The notes under the pieces were generated by a model, which was not told the origin of the DNA, searched no databases, and saw nothing but the letters and a program-made list of their open reading frames with translations. A DNA stretch of 64,000 nt from assembly GCF_017875955.1 (NCBI RefSeq), contig NZ_JAGINK010000001.1, positions 2,270,001-2,334,000 on the forward strand, read 5' to 3'. Source of the DNA: Pseudomonas sp. BP8. GTDB lineage: Bacteria; Pseudomonadota; Gammaproteobacteria; Pseudomonadales; Pseudomonadaceae. Both the position numbers and the translations under genes were made by a program. Of this stretch, positions 9,911-18,572 are shown one piece after another (the first letter of the stretch is position 1; each line of letters begins with the position of its first letter).

Positions 9911-10639
9911 TCAGCGGCCAAGCCGCATCGGCCAGCCAATCACCTGTTTCGCCCGGGGCGTCGCATACGTCCTCACCTTGGACGTGCTCAGCCCCAGCCG
10001 CACCAGCGACTCGGCAATGGTTACCGCGGCACTCACCCCATCCACCACCGGCACCCCGGTGCGCTGGCGAATTTGCTCATCAAGCCCGGCCATGCCGCCG
10101 CAGCCCAGGCAGATCACCTCGGCCTTGTCCTCGCGCACGGCCCGTTCGGCCTGTTCGACAATCGCCTCGACCGCACGCCGCGGATCGGCCTCAAGCTCAA
10201 GCACGGCCAGCCCGCTGGCGCGCACCGAAGCGCAGCGGTCATACAGCCCCGAAAGCTTCAGGCGGTCCTCGATCAACGGCACGGTGCGGTCCAGGGTGGT
10301 CACCACTGAATAGGCATGTCCCAGGTACATGGCGGTGCTGGCGGCAGCATCGGTGATGTCGACCACCGGCACGTCGAGCAGCTCCTGCAGGCCCTCACGG
10401 CCGTGTTCACCGTAGCCGGCCTGGATCACCGCATCGTACGGCCCCTCATACGCCAACACCCGGTCCATCACGGCAATTGCCGCCAGGTAGCTCTCGAAAT
10501 TGCCCTCGACCGACTCTGCGCCGAACCAGGGCGTCAGGCCGATGATCTCGGTGCCCGGTGCGGCAACGCTGCGCGCCTGCTCGGCGATGGCCTCGGTGAT
10601 GGCTTCGGTAGTGTTGACGTTGACGATCAGAATACGCAT
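9911..10639 (-). CDS. Asp/Glu/hydantoin racemase family protein
   Basis: The product is 242 residues of the aspartate/glutamate/hydantoin racemase superfamily, in which two cysteines normally act as a pair of acid-base catalysts. The second site is intact (ICLGCGGM, C177 and C180), but the first site reads AGYGEHG with Gly75 where the family usually has cysteine. The ATG at 10639 has AAGGAG upstream. The gene follows an NCS1 permease in the same direction, 16 bp away, so a hydantoin, allantoin or related ureide substrate is likely. Given the altered first site, racemase activity is not assured. Confidence 0.82.
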   Translation of the reverse strand: MRILIVNVNTTEAITEAIAEQARSVAAPGTEIIGLTPWFGAESVEGNFESYLAAIAVMDRVLAYEGPYDAVIQAGYGEHGREGLQELLDVPVVDITDAAASTAMYLGHAYSVVTTLDRTVPLIEDRLKLSGLYDRCASVRASGLAVLELEADPRRAVEAIVEQAERAVREDKAEVICLGCGGMAGLDEQIRQRTGVPVVDGVSAAVTIAESLVRLGLSTSKVRTYATPRAKQVIGWPMRLGR

Positions 10640-10655
10640 GCAGGGATCTCCTTGA

Positions 10656-12188
10656 TCAGTGGCTGCTGTGGTCGACGGCAATGCACTCGCCGCTGACATC
10701 GTGGTAGAGGCGCTTGCGCGGGGCGATCAGCAGGTACACCGCTGCGGCGATGCCAGCCCCGATCAGCCAGGAGAACGGCGCCACGCCATGGAAGTTGGGC
10801 ACCAGTGCCAGGACGATCGCCAGCAACGCGGCGGGGACGAACGCTGCCACCGCGCGCAGGTTGATCCCGCGGGTGTAGTGATAGGCGCCGGCAGGGTTCT
10901 CGCTATACAGCTCCGGTACGTTGATGCAGCCTTTGCGCAGCAGCCAGTAGTCGGCCATGATCACCCCGTACAGCGGGCCGAGCAGGGCGCCCAGGCCAGA
11001 CAGGAAATACACGATCACCAACGGGCTGTTGTACAGGTTCCACGGCAGGATCAGCACCGCCAGGGTGGCGCTGATCAGCCCGGCGCGGCGGAAGTTGAGA
11101 TGCTTGGGCGCCAGGTTGCTGAGGACGAACGCCGGCGCGACGAAGTTGGCCATGATGTTCACCGCCACGGTGACGATCAGGAAGGCCAGGCAGCCGAGCA
11201 CCAGGAACGGCGTGCTGGGGATGCTCGCGACGATCTGGGTCGGGCTGTCGATGATCTGCCCGTTAATCTGGAACTGCGCACCACAGAGCACTACGGTGAT
11301 GATCGCGAATACCAGGATGTTCACCGGCAGGCCCCAGAAGTTGCCGACGCGGATGGTCTTGCGGCACGGCGAAGAGCGGGCGAAGTCGCAGAAGTTGAGC
11401 ACCAGGGTGCCGTAGATCGCCAGCCACAGGGCGCCGCCGGCAAAAATGTTGCGCCACATCTCATAGCCGCTGAGTGGCTCGGCCACTGACCAGGCGATGC
11501 GCGTGTCGGCCTGGAAGTACATCCACCCGGCCAGACTGGCCACCGTCAGCAGGATCACCGGGCCGGCGAACGCTTCGTAGCGGCGGACCATCTCCATGCC
11601 GTAGGCAAGGATCACCAGTTGCACCAGCCAGATCGCCACGAAGCACACCCAGCCCAGGCTCGACAGGCCGAGGATGCTGTCCTGGTCATGCATGGCCAGT
11701 TGCGGCCAGACGGCGGTGAGCAGCACGCGCAGGACCACTGAGGCGAGGTAGGTCTGGATGCCGAACCAGGCGATGGCGATGACCGCGCGGATCAGTGCAG
11801 GGATCTGCGCCCCGTGGATCCCGAAGGCGATGCGGCTGATGACCGGGAACGGTACGCCGGTTTTCTGCCCCATGTAGCCGGACAGGTTCATGAAGAAGTA
11901 CACCAGCACTGCCCCGATCGCCAGCGACAGAAGGATCTGCCAGCCGCCCAGGCCGAGCGCGAACAGGCCCATGGCGAAGGAGTAGTTGGCGATGTTGTGT
12001 ACGTCGTTGGTCCACAGGGCAAAGATGCTGTAGCCGCCCCAGCGGCGACCTTCGCTGCGGGTCGGGGCGAGGTCGCGGTTGTGCAGGCGCGGGCTGAGTT
12101 CGAGGTTCGGCAAGTGGCCGGTCAACGTTGACGTGGACGGGGTGCTGGCGACGGATAGTTCAGGGGCAAGGTCGAGGCTGCTACTCAT
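10656..12188 (-). CDS. NCS1 family nucleobase/ureide:cation symporter
   Basis: This 510-residue, roughly 12-helix inner-membrane transporter belongs to the NCS1 family (cytosine, allantoin and hydantoin permeases). Typical segments include WTNDVHNIANYSFAMGLFAL near residue 65, GHIGAQ-like FGIHGAQIPALIRA and the FCDFARSSP stretch. The ATG at 12188 has AGGAG upstream; a start 66 bp earlier lacks one. It forms a pair with the racemase-like gene. Its upstream DNA carries two TTGTRTACAA and two RutR-like boxes shared with the purine genes, which favours allantoin or a hydantoin as cargo. Confidence 0.87.
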   Translation of the reverse strand: MSSSLDLAPELSVASTPSTSTLTGHLPNLELSPRLHNRDLAPTRSEGRRWGGYSIFALWTNDVHNIANYSFAMGLFALGLGGWQILLSLAIGAVLVYFFMNLSGYMGQKTGVPFPVISRIAFGIHGAQIPALIRAVIAIAWFGIQTYLASVVLRVLLTAVWPQLAMHDQDSILGLSSLGWVCFVAIWLVQLVILAYGMEMVRRYEAFAGPVILLTVASLAGWMYFQADTRIAWSVAEPLSGYEMWRNIFAGGALWLAIYGTLVLNFCDFARSSPCRKTIRVGNFWGLPVNILVFAIITVVLCGAQFQINGQIIDSPTQIVASIPSTPFLVLGCLAFLIVTVAVNIMANFVAPAFVLSNLAPKHLNFRRAGLISATLAVLILPWNLYNSPLVIVYFLSGLGALLGPLYGVIMADYWLLRKGCINVPELYSENPAGAYHYTRGINLRAVAAFVPAALLAIVLALVPNFHGVAPFSWLIGAGIAAAVYLLIAPRKRLYHDVSGECIAVDHSSH

Positions 12189-12345
12189 TCCGGCGGCTCC
12201 TGATGCACGTTGGCTGCGATGAATAGGCGAGGGCGCACGGGCTCGCTGTTTCATCCGATGCAGGCGTTGGCATCACTGGGTTCTGAAGGCGGCGGCCTGT
12301 TGGAACAGGCGCTGCGCGTTATTGTGTATTTGTGTTTGCTTAACT

Positions 12346-12355
12346 TTGTATACAA
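12346..12355. promoter_or_regulatory. TTGTATACAA operator-like palindrome (NCS1 permease)
   Basis: Perfect 10-bp palindrome 158 bp upstream of the NCS1 permease start. The same motif occurs in three other intergenic regions of purine-related genes. It fits the FadR-subfamily GntR pattern TxGT(N0-3)ACxA. Confidence 0.6.
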
Positions 12356-12468
12356 AACACAAACACACAAAAGCCAGTTCTATGCCATTGTGGATGCTGG
12401 TTTTAGCTTGCCATCATTTTCAATCTTTACTATTTAAAGATAAGTTTATGAATAAATGGATTTATAAG

Positions 12469-12484
12469 TTGACCAAATGAACAG
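12469..12484. promoter_or_regulatory. RutR-like box
   Basis: TTGACCAAATGAACAG matches 11 of the 14 defined bases of the E. coli RutR consensus TTGACCANNTGGTCAA. It lies in the AT-rich region upstream of the NCS1 permease. Confidence 0.45.
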
Positions 12485-12510
12485 GATATATTTTTATTGT
12501 GTTCAATTAG

Positions 12511-12526
12511 TTGATTAATTGGTCAG
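12511..12526. promoter_or_regulatory. RutR-like box
   Basis: TTGATTAATTGGTCAG matches 11 of the 14 defined bases of the RutR consensus. It is the second such box upstream of the NCS1 permease, 42 bp from the first. Confidence 0.45.
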
Positions 12527-12607
12527 ATTTTTAAGAGTGCGGTGTGTAACGTCGTGGTGCGTTACTTCTCAGAAGTGCACACAAAAATGGCACTAAAGGT
12601 GACATTC

Positions 12608-12617
12608 TTGTGTACAA
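12608..12617. promoter_or_regulatory. TTGTGTACAA operator-like site
   Basis: Second TTGTRTACAA copy in this intergenic region, 262 bp from the first, followed closely by a REP inverted repeat. Confidence 0.5.
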
Positions 12618-12647
12618 AAAATCACCAGCAGTTGGAGTTAGGCGTGT

Positions 12648-12746
12648 CAGTGACGGCCTCTTCGCGGGGCAAGCCCGCTCCTACAGGTTTGGTGAACGCT
12701 GTAGATCCTGTAGGAGCGGGCTTGCCCCGCGAAGAGGCCGTCACTG
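12648..12746. repeat. REP inverted pair with 40-bp perfect arms
   Basis: Arms 12648-12687 and 12707-12746 are exact inverted copies over 40 bp, separated by 19 bp. Each arm contains the P. putida type REP core with GCGGGCTTGCCCCGCGAA. The transcript would form a very stable hairpin downstream of the Lrp gene. Confidence 0.9.
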
Positions 12747-12769
12747 CACGACACCCGCAAATCCAGTGC

Positions 12770-13207
12770 TCAGTCCATCGGTGGCAGCCGTCGCTTTACC
12801 GGGCTTTTCTTGATGATCGCCGTATTGGTCTCGGCCAGCACATTGAGGCCGTCGAGCAAGCTGTCGAGTTGCTCCATGGAGCGCACATGCAGGCGGGCGA
12901 TGAAGCAATCGTCACCCGTTACCTTGTCGCATTCGGTGAACTCGGGGATGGCAATGATCTGCCGTTCGACTTCCTGCAACTGCCCGGGCAACGGGCGGAT
13001 GCGCACGATGGCCTGCAACTGGTAGCCAAAGCTGCGCGGGTCGACATCAACCGTGTAGCCACGGAGCACGCCACGTTCTTCCAGTCGGCGCAGGCGCTCG
13101 CTGACGCTGGGGGCGGAGAGCCCGCTGATGTGCGCAAGGGCCTTGAGTGAGCGCCGTGAGTCTTCCATCAGGGCATTGATCAGCAGTTGATCGATGGCGT
13201 CGGTCAT
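12770..13207 (-). CDS. Lrp/AsnC family transcriptional regulator
   Basis: The product is 145 residues. An N-terminal winged helix-turn-helix (residues 1-60, with LKALAHISGLSAPSVSERLR) is followed by an AsnC-type ligand-sensing domain of the RAM fold. Such regulators bind amino acids as octamers. It is transcribed divergently from a DMT exporter with 135 bp between the starts, so control of that exporter is likely. Its ligand cannot be told from sequence. Confidence 0.9.
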   Translation of the reverse strand: MTDAIDQLLINALMEDSRRSLKALAHISGLSAPSVSERLRRLEERGVLRGYTVDVDPRSFGYQLQAIVRIRPLPGQLQEVERQIIAIPEFTECDKVTGDDCFIARLHVRSMEQLDSLLDGLNVLAETNTAIIKKSPVKRRLPPMD

Positions 13208-13342
13208 GTTTTTACTTCCTCAGGCAGATGCGGAGTATTGCCTTGATAGTAAAGGTGCAAGGCAGGCTGCGCCTTGTTTATCCGCTGGAAGGCAGCGCCG
13301 GCCCTTGTTCATACTGTTGCCATCGTCATCAGGAGGTGTGAG

Positions 13343-14248
13343 ATGGACAGTTCAGTACGCCGTGGCTCGTTGGAAATGGTGGTCGCCATGCTGATTTCCG
13401 GGACCATCGGCTGGTTCGTGCTGGTCTCCGGCCGACCGGTGCTGGAGGTGGTGTTCTGGCGCTGCGTATTCGGCGCTGGCACCTTGCTGCTGATCTGTGC
13501 CGGTTTCGGCTTGCTCAAGCCTGGGGTGATTGGCCGTACTGCGTTGCTCCTGGCCGTGGTCAGCGGGGTGGCCATCGTCGGTAACTGGTTACTGTTGTTC
13601 GCCTCCTACTCTCGCGCCTCAATCGCCATCGGCACCGCGGTATACAACGTCCAGCCGTTCATTCTGGTCGGGCTCGCGGCGCTGTTCCTCGGTGAGAAGA
13701 TCACTGTCGCCAAACTGACCTGGCTGAGCGTGGCGTTCGTCGGCATGCTGGCCATCGTCAGCGCGCATGGCGCGGGGCAGGGCAGTGGCAGTGAGTACCT
13801 GCTGGGGATCGGCCTGGCCTTGGGCGCGGCGTTTTTGTATGCGGTCGCGGCACTGATCATCAAGCGCCTTAGCGGCACGCCGCCGCACCTGATCGCGCTG
13901 ATCCAGGTCACCACCGGCGCCATCCTGCTGGCGCCGTGGGTCAAGCTCGGTGGGTTGCCGGGCGAAATGCCGGCGCTGGCCAGCCTGGTGACGCTGGGCG
14001 TCGTCCACACCGGGCTGATGTATGTGCTGCTGTACAGTGCCATCCAGCGTCTGCCTACTGCGCTGACCGGTGCGCTGTCGTTCATCTACCCGATTGCGGC
14101 GATTCTGGTCGACTGGCTGGCCTTCGGCCATCGTCTGGCGCCGTTGCAATGGCTGGGGGTGGCGCTGATCCTGCTGGCAGCGGCGGGTATGCAGCAGGGC
14201 TGGTGGTTTCGTTCGAAGGTAGCCGTCAAGCAGGCCGGCATTGGGTAG
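13343..14248 (+). CDS. EamA/DMT family membrane transporter
   Basis: The product is 301 residues with ten hydrophobic helices arranged as two EamA repeats. Family features include GWFVLVSGRPVLEVVFWRC in the first half and the LPTALTGALSFIYPIAAIL segment in the second. Members export amino acids and other small metabolites. The ATG at 13343 has AGGAGG at 13331-13336, so longer in-frame starts are rejected. The divergent Lrp-type gene is the probable regulator. Confidence 0.88.
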   Translation: MDSSVRRGSLEMVVAMLISGTIGWFVLVSGRPVLEVVFWRCVFGAGTLLLICAGFGLLKPGVIGRTALLLAVVSGVAIVGNWLLLFASYSRASIAIGTAVYNVQPFILVGLAALFLGEKITVAKLTWLSVAFVGMLAIVSAHGAGQGSGSEYLLGIGLALGAAFLYAVAALIIKRLSGTPPHLIALIQVTTGAILLAPWVKLGGLPGEMPALASLVTLGVVHTGLMYVLLYSAIQRLPTALTGALSFIYPIAAILVDWLAFGHRLAPLQWLGVALILLAAAGMQQGWWFRSKVAVKQAGIG

Positions 14249-14280
14249 AATGCTCCCTTTTCAAGCCTTGCGACTTGCCC

Positions 14281-15210
14281 ATGACCTCCGTGATCGACAC
14301 CCTCGAACAGCACCTGCTAACTGCCCTCGACCCTGCACCCGCAGAGACCCGCCGCCTGTTCCACGGCCGTGGCCGTTGCTGGCCGGGGCTTGAGCAGATC
14401 ACCGTGGACTGGTTGCAGGGTGTGCTGCTGGTGGCGTTGTTTCGCGAGCCGGCCGAGGGCCAGTTGGCAGCGCTTGAAGCCATGTTGCGCAAGCTTGCCC
14501 AGGCCCCGCAATGGACGGGCGAGGCGATCCTGATCCAGCACCGCTACCTGCCCGACAGCCCTGGCCAGTGGCTGCTTGGTGAGCCGGTGCAGCAACGTGA
14601 AGTGGTCGAAGACGGCCTGACCTACCTGCTTGATCTGGGCGTACGGCAGAACAACGGGCTGTTCCTCGACATGCGCTACGGCCGGCGCTGGGTGCGTGAA
14701 CAAGCTGCGGGCAAACGCGTGCTCAACCTGTTCGCCTATACCTGTGGCTTCTCGGTGACGGCCATGGCCGGTGGTGCCGTGCAAGTGGTCAACCTGGACA
14801 TGGCCAAGTCGGCGCTGTCGCGTGGCCGTGAAAATCATCGGCTCAACGGCCATGATGTAGGCCAGGTGGCGTTTCTCGGGCACGAACTGTTCAAGTCATG
14901 GGGCAAGGTGCGCAAGTATGGGCCGTATGACCTGATCATCATTGACCCGCCAACCTTCCAGCGTGGCAGCTTCGTGTTGACCCAGGACTACGCGAAGATT
15001 CTCCGGCGTTTGCCGGAGTTGCTCAGCGCGGGCGGGACGGTGCTGGCCTGTGTAAATGACCCGGGGATTGGCTCGGACTTCCTGATTCAGGGCATGGCCG
15101 AGCAGGCGCCTGGGCTGACGTTTGTCGAGCGGCTGGAGAATCCGCCGGAGTTTCCTGATGCGGACCCGGAGGGTGGATTGAAGGCGTTGGTGTTCCGTCA
15201 ACAGGATTGA
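14281..15210 (+). CDS. Class I SAM-dependent methyltransferase (RlmI/RlmK-like catalytic domain)
   Basis: The product is 309 residues. A Rossmann-type SAM site (VLNLFAYTCGFSVTAMAGG, residues about 148-166) and the catalytic motif IIIDPPTFQRGSF resemble the catalytic half of 23S rRNA cytosine methyltransferases RlmI and RlmK. No PUA domain is present, so the target RNA is uncertain. The start is the ATG 32 bp after the DMT gene; an earlier in-frame start lies within that gene and is rejected. Confidence 0.8.
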   Translation: MTSVIDTLEQHLLTALDPAPAETRRLFHGRGRCWPGLEQITVDWLQGVLLVALFREPAEGQLAALEAMLRKLAQAPQWTGEAILIQHRYLPDSPGQWLLGEPVQQREVVEDGLTYLLDLGVRQNNGLFLDMRYGRRWVREQAAGKRVLNLFAYTCGFSVTAMAGGAVQVVNLDMAKSALSRGRENHRLNGHDVGQVAFLGHELFKSWGKVRKYGPYDLIIIDPPTFQRGSFVLTQDYAKILRRLPELLSAGGTVLACVNDPGIGSDFLIQGMAEQAPGLTFVERLENPPEFPDADPEGGLKALVFRQQD

Positions 15211-15229
15211 GGCCAGCCGTACCGGCCCC

Positions 15230-15296
15230 TTCGCGGGGCAAGCCCGCTCCTACAGGGATTGCGGTGAACCTTGTAGGAGCGGGCTTGCCCCGCGAA
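15230..15296. repeat. REP inverted pair
   Basis: Two inverted REP cores (arms 15230-15255 and 15272-15296) lie between the convergent methyltransferase and MscS genes, where they can act as a bidirectional transcript end. Confidence 0.85.
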
Positions 15297-15327
15297 ACCG
15301 GCGAAGCCGGTGCCATCCACCACCCTC

Positions 15328-17358
15328 TCAGGCTGACACTGCGCGAGGCTGCGCGAGCATCGGATACACCTGCGCAAACGCGACATTGTCGGTCTGGTCC
15401 ACGCGCTTTTTCAGGCGCTCGTTGAACGCACGACTCACCGCATATTGCCCACCGGAAATGGTGCGGAACTGGGCGGTGAGGACAAACCCGTTCAAGTCCA
15501 TCCGGTCTACCCCGAACACCTGCAACGGCCCCTGCAGGTTGATCCTCAGCAGGGGGTCTTCGCTGATCGACTTGCCCACCTCGTGAATCAGCGCCATCGA
15601 CTGATCGACATCGCTGTCATACGTGAACTGCACCGAGAAAAACGCATAGGCGAACTGCCGCGACTGGTTGGTGACCGCCTTGATCTGGCCAAACGGCACC
15701 GAATGCACGAAGCCTTTGCCATCGCGCAGGCGCAGGGTACGGATGGTCAGGCTCTCGACGGTGCCCGCGTGGCCTGAATCAAGCACCACCCAGTCGCCGA
15801 TCGAGATGGTGTCTTCGATCAGGATGAACAGCCCGGTAATCACATCCTGGACCAACTGCTGCGAGCCAAAACCGATCGCCAGGCCGATCACCCCGGCACC
15901 GGCCAGCAACGGCGCGACGTTGATCCCCAGGTTGGCCATGGTGGTGATGGTGCAGATCACGATCAGCACCACTTTGATGGCGTTGCGCAGCATCGGCAGG
16001 ATGGTCCGCGTGCGGGTACTCGGCTGACGCGCGGCGCGTTTGCCTACCGCCGGCTTGAGCGCTTCCTGGATCGCGGTGTCGAGGACCACCCACAGCAGCC
16101 AGGTCACCAGCAGGATCAGGCCGATGCTCGACAACGAGTTGCTGATCGCCTGGCCGAGGCTGTTGCTCAGGGCGAAGTTGACCACCGAGAAACCCCAGAT
16201 GCGCCCCAGCAGCTCGATGAAGGCCACCGCCATGGCAATTCGCAGCAGTGCATGGGCGAGGCTGCGTAGCAGCTCTTTGTAGGGCCGCACGCGTTGCTCG
16301 GTATCGACGCTGCCGGAGGCGAGCAGGTGCTGCATGAGGGTGCTGAGGAATACTGCGGCCACCAGTAGCACCGTGGTCAGCAGGGCGTTCTGCAGGGCCT
16401 TCTGGCTTTCTTCGCCAGCGCCGATCAGGTGAATGGCCGATACCAGGATCATCATCAGGATCGGCAGGTACCAGAGGTTGGAAAAGATCCGCAGGGTTTC
16501 CTGGACAGCGCGGTGCTGGAGGCGGTCCTTGAGGTCGCGGTTGCGGATCAGGTGGGCCACCGGTCGGCGCAGGCGCAGGACCAGGCTGGCAAAGATGAAG
16601 GTGGCCAGCAGGCCGGTGATCACCGCGATACTGGCGGTGACGTTGCCGCCCAGTTGGCGGGCAATCTGCGGGCTGGTCAGGGCGTCGCTCCAGGCCGCCA
16701 GAAAGCCGATCATGAACAGCGAGCGGGGTGCCAAGCGGCGGATCACTGCCACCGCCGAGCGCTTGTGGCCGGCGTCAAACAGGGTGATCAGGCAAAGAAT
16801 GATCGACGTCGAGAACAGGCCACTGCTGGTGGCGTAGGCCAGGCTCAGGCCCAGCGCGCGGGCCACCGAGGGGTCAAGGAAGCGGCTGGCGTAGAGGGTC
16901 AGCGGCAGGCTGGCCAAGGCTGGCAGCGTGTAGGGCAGCAAATAGCCGAGCAGGCCGCGCAGCCGTTTGCGTGACTGCACCAGGCGGGTTCGCCCGCAGC
17001 GGCCGGCCAGCCAGCGGCCAAGCGTGGTCAGCAGGGCGAAGCTGGCGGCCCAGGTCAGGGTCAGCAGCAGAAAGTTACCGGTCAGTTGCAACGAGTCTTC
17101 GGCCGAATGCCGGTTGACCAGGCGCTCGACCTCTTTGGCCGCGCGATCAGTGCGCAGGCGCCAGGCGTCGACCAGGTGGGCGTCGAGATCGAGTTGCTGG
17201 GCGGCGCTGTCAAAGCTGTCGGCCAACGCACCGAGCAGGCCGCCCTGGAGGACTGGGGCCGGCTCCTCGGCAGGTGTTTCGGCAGGCGTGGGGTCAGCGG
17301 CGAACAGTGAGGTGCTCAGCATCATGCCAAGCAGGAACGGGGTGAGGAAACGCAGCAC
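15328..17358 (-). CDS. MscS family mechanosensitive ion channel
   Basis: The product is 676 residues with a signal peptide, a periplasmic N-terminal part and about ten membrane helices. The pore-lining MscS region reads GAGVIGLAIGFGSQQLVQD, followed by the beta domain (ISIGDWVVLDSGHAGTVES). It is one of the large multi-helix MscS paralogues, comparable in layout to YbdG or MscM types rather than the small MscS. It probably opens under membrane tension on osmotic downshock. No operon partners are visible. Confidence 0.9.
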   Translation of the reverse strand: MLRFLTPFLLGMMLSTSLFAADPTPAETPAEEPAPVLQGGLLGALADSFDSAAQQLDLDAHLVDAWRLRTDRAAKEVERLVNRHSAEDSLQLTGNFLLLTLTWAASFALLTTLGRWLAGRCGRTRLVQSRKRLRGLLGYLLPYTLPALASLPLTLYASRFLDPSVARALGLSLAYATSSGLFSTSIILCLITLFDAGHKRSAVAVIRRLAPRSLFMIGFLAAWSDALTSPQIARQLGGNVTASIAVITGLLATFIFASLVLRLRRPVAHLIRNRDLKDRLQHRAVQETLRIFSNLWYLPILMMILVSAIHLIGAGEESQKALQNALLTTVLLVAAVFLSTLMQHLLASGSVDTEQRVRPYKELLRSLAHALLRIAMAVAFIELLGRIWGFSVVNFALSNSLGQAISNSLSSIGLILLVTWLLWVVLDTAIQEALKPAVGKRAARQPSTRTRTILPMLRNAIKVVLIVICTITTMANLGINVAPLLAGAGVIGLAIGFGSQQLVQDVITGLFILIEDTISIGDWVVLDSGHAGTVESLTIRTLRLRDGKGFVHSVPFGQIKAVTNQSRQFAYAFFSVQFTYDSDVDQSMALIHEVGKSISEDPLLRINLQGPLQVFGVDRMDLNGFVLTAQFRTISGGQYAVSRAFNERLKKRVDQTDNVAFAQVYPMLAQPRAVSA

Positions 17359-17446
17359 TGGAGTACTCCTTGGGCCGGGGCGAGCGGAGAAGGGTTACTC
17401 AAGGAACTGATTGGCAATGGGCTGGGAAGTTCAAGCGGCTGCGGTT

Positions 17447-17473
17447 GACTGGGGCTGCGTGGCAGCCCCAGTC
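17447..17473. terminator. Hairpin after the sulfate-binding protein gene
   Basis: A perfect 12-bp stem GACTGGGGCTGC with loop GTG lies 9 bp beyond the minus-strand stop. There is no T-run on either side, so it may stabilise mRNA ends rather than terminate by itself. Confidence 0.5.
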
Positions 17474-17481
17474 AGTGTCAG

Positions 17482-18480
17482 TTACTGACCGGTATAGATC
17501 TGATCGAACACGCCACCGTCATTGAAGTGGGTCTTCTGCACGGTGCGCCAGTCACCGAAGGTCTTCTCGACCGAGAGGAAGTCGACTTTCGGGAAGCGGT
17601 CGGTGTACTTCGCCAGCACCGCCGGATCACGCGGGCGCAGGTAGTTCTGCGCGGCGATCTCCTGGGCCGCAGGCGACCACAGGTACTTCAGGTATTCCTC
17701 GGCCACGGCGCGGGTGCCTTTCTTGTCGACAACCTTGTCGACCACGCTCACCGGCGGCTCGGCTTCGGCCGAAACGCTTGGATAGACCACTTCAAACTGA
17801 TCGCGGCCGAACTCCCGCGCGATCATCTCGGCTTCGTTCTCGAAGGTCACCAGCACGTCGCCGATCTGGTTGGTCATGAACGTGGTGGTGGCGGCACGGC
17901 CACCGGTATCGAGCACCGGCGCCTGCTTGAACAGCTTGCCGACGAAGTCCTTGGCCTTGTTCTCGTCGCCGCCGTTCTTCAGCACGTAGCCCCAGGCCGA
18001 CAGGTAGGTATAGCGGCCATTACCCGAGGTCTTCGGGTTGGGCACGATTACCTGCACGCCATCCTTGAGCAGGTCGGGCCAGTCTTTCAGGGCTTTCGGG
18101 TTGCCCTTGCGGACGATGAACACGGTGGCCGAGGTGAACGGCGCGCTGTTGTTCGGCAGGCGTGTCACCCAGTTGTCCGGGACCAGCTTGCCGTTGTCGA
18201 CCAGGGCGTTGATGTCGGTCGCCATGTTCATGGTGATGACATCGGCCGGCAGGCCATCGATCACTGCCCGCGCCTGCTTGCTCGAGCCACCGAAGGACAT
18301 CTGCAGGGCGACCTTCTCCTTGTGCTCAGCCTCCCAGTGCTTCTGGAACGCGCTGTTGTAGTCCTTGTAGAAGTCGCGCATCACGTCGTAGGAAACGTTA
18401 AGCAGGGTCGGCGCTGCATGGGCCAGGTTGCCGAGGGTCAGGCCCGCGGCAAGCAGTGAGGCAGTGAACAGTTTTTTCAC
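17482..18480 (-). CDS. sbp: Sulfate/thiosulfate ABC transporter substrate-binding protein
   Basis: The product is 332 residues: a signal peptide (MKKLFTASLLAAGLTLG, cleavage after AHA, residue 22) and a periplasmic binding protein fold. Sulfate-binding family segments are LLNVSYDVMRDFYKDYN, LQMSFGGSSKQARAVIDG and PADVITMNMATDIN. It delivers sulfate or thiosulfate to the CysTWA permease, which is not in the window, so this is an orphan binding protein. Sulfur-limitation control is expected, but no site is obvious. Confidence 0.93.
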   Translation of the reverse strand: MKKLFTASLLAAGLTLGNLAHAAPTLLNVSYDVMRDFYKDYNSAFQKHWEAEHKEKVALQMSFGGSSKQARAVIDGLPADVITMNMATDINALVDNGKLVPDNWVTRLPNNSAPFTSATVFIVRKGNPKALKDWPDLLKDGVQVIVPNPKTSGNGRYTYLSAWGYVLKNGGDENKAKDFVGKLFKQAPVLDTGGRAATTTFMTNQIGDVLVTFENEAEMIAREFGRDQFEVVYPSVSAEAEPPVSVVDKVVDKKGTRAVAEEYLKYLWSPAAQEIAAQNYLRPRDPAVLAKYTDRFPKVDFLSVEKTFGDWRTVQKTHFNDGGVFDQIYTGQ

Positions 18481-18572
18481 GACGCATTCCTTGTTCTTTA
18501 AGAATTGTTGGCAGATTGCCAGCGACTATAGCGGGTGCTTCGCAGCGGTTTAAAGAACAAAAAACGCTTTGG

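Larger units (their letters stand above)
12189..12769. other. Intergenic regulatory region, AT-rich, no gene seen
   Basis: This stretch between the NCS1 permease and the Lrp gene holds no convincing gene. It contains an AT-rich segment (about 12320-12540), two TTGTRTACAA sites, two RutR-like boxes and a large REP inverted repeat. A short frame at 12210-12437 was judged noncoding. Confidence 0.7.

Noticed and set aside
12210..12437. 75-codon frame upstream of the NCS1 permease
   Set aside because: It overlaps the permease promoter region, lacks a ribosome site and its translation is low in information.
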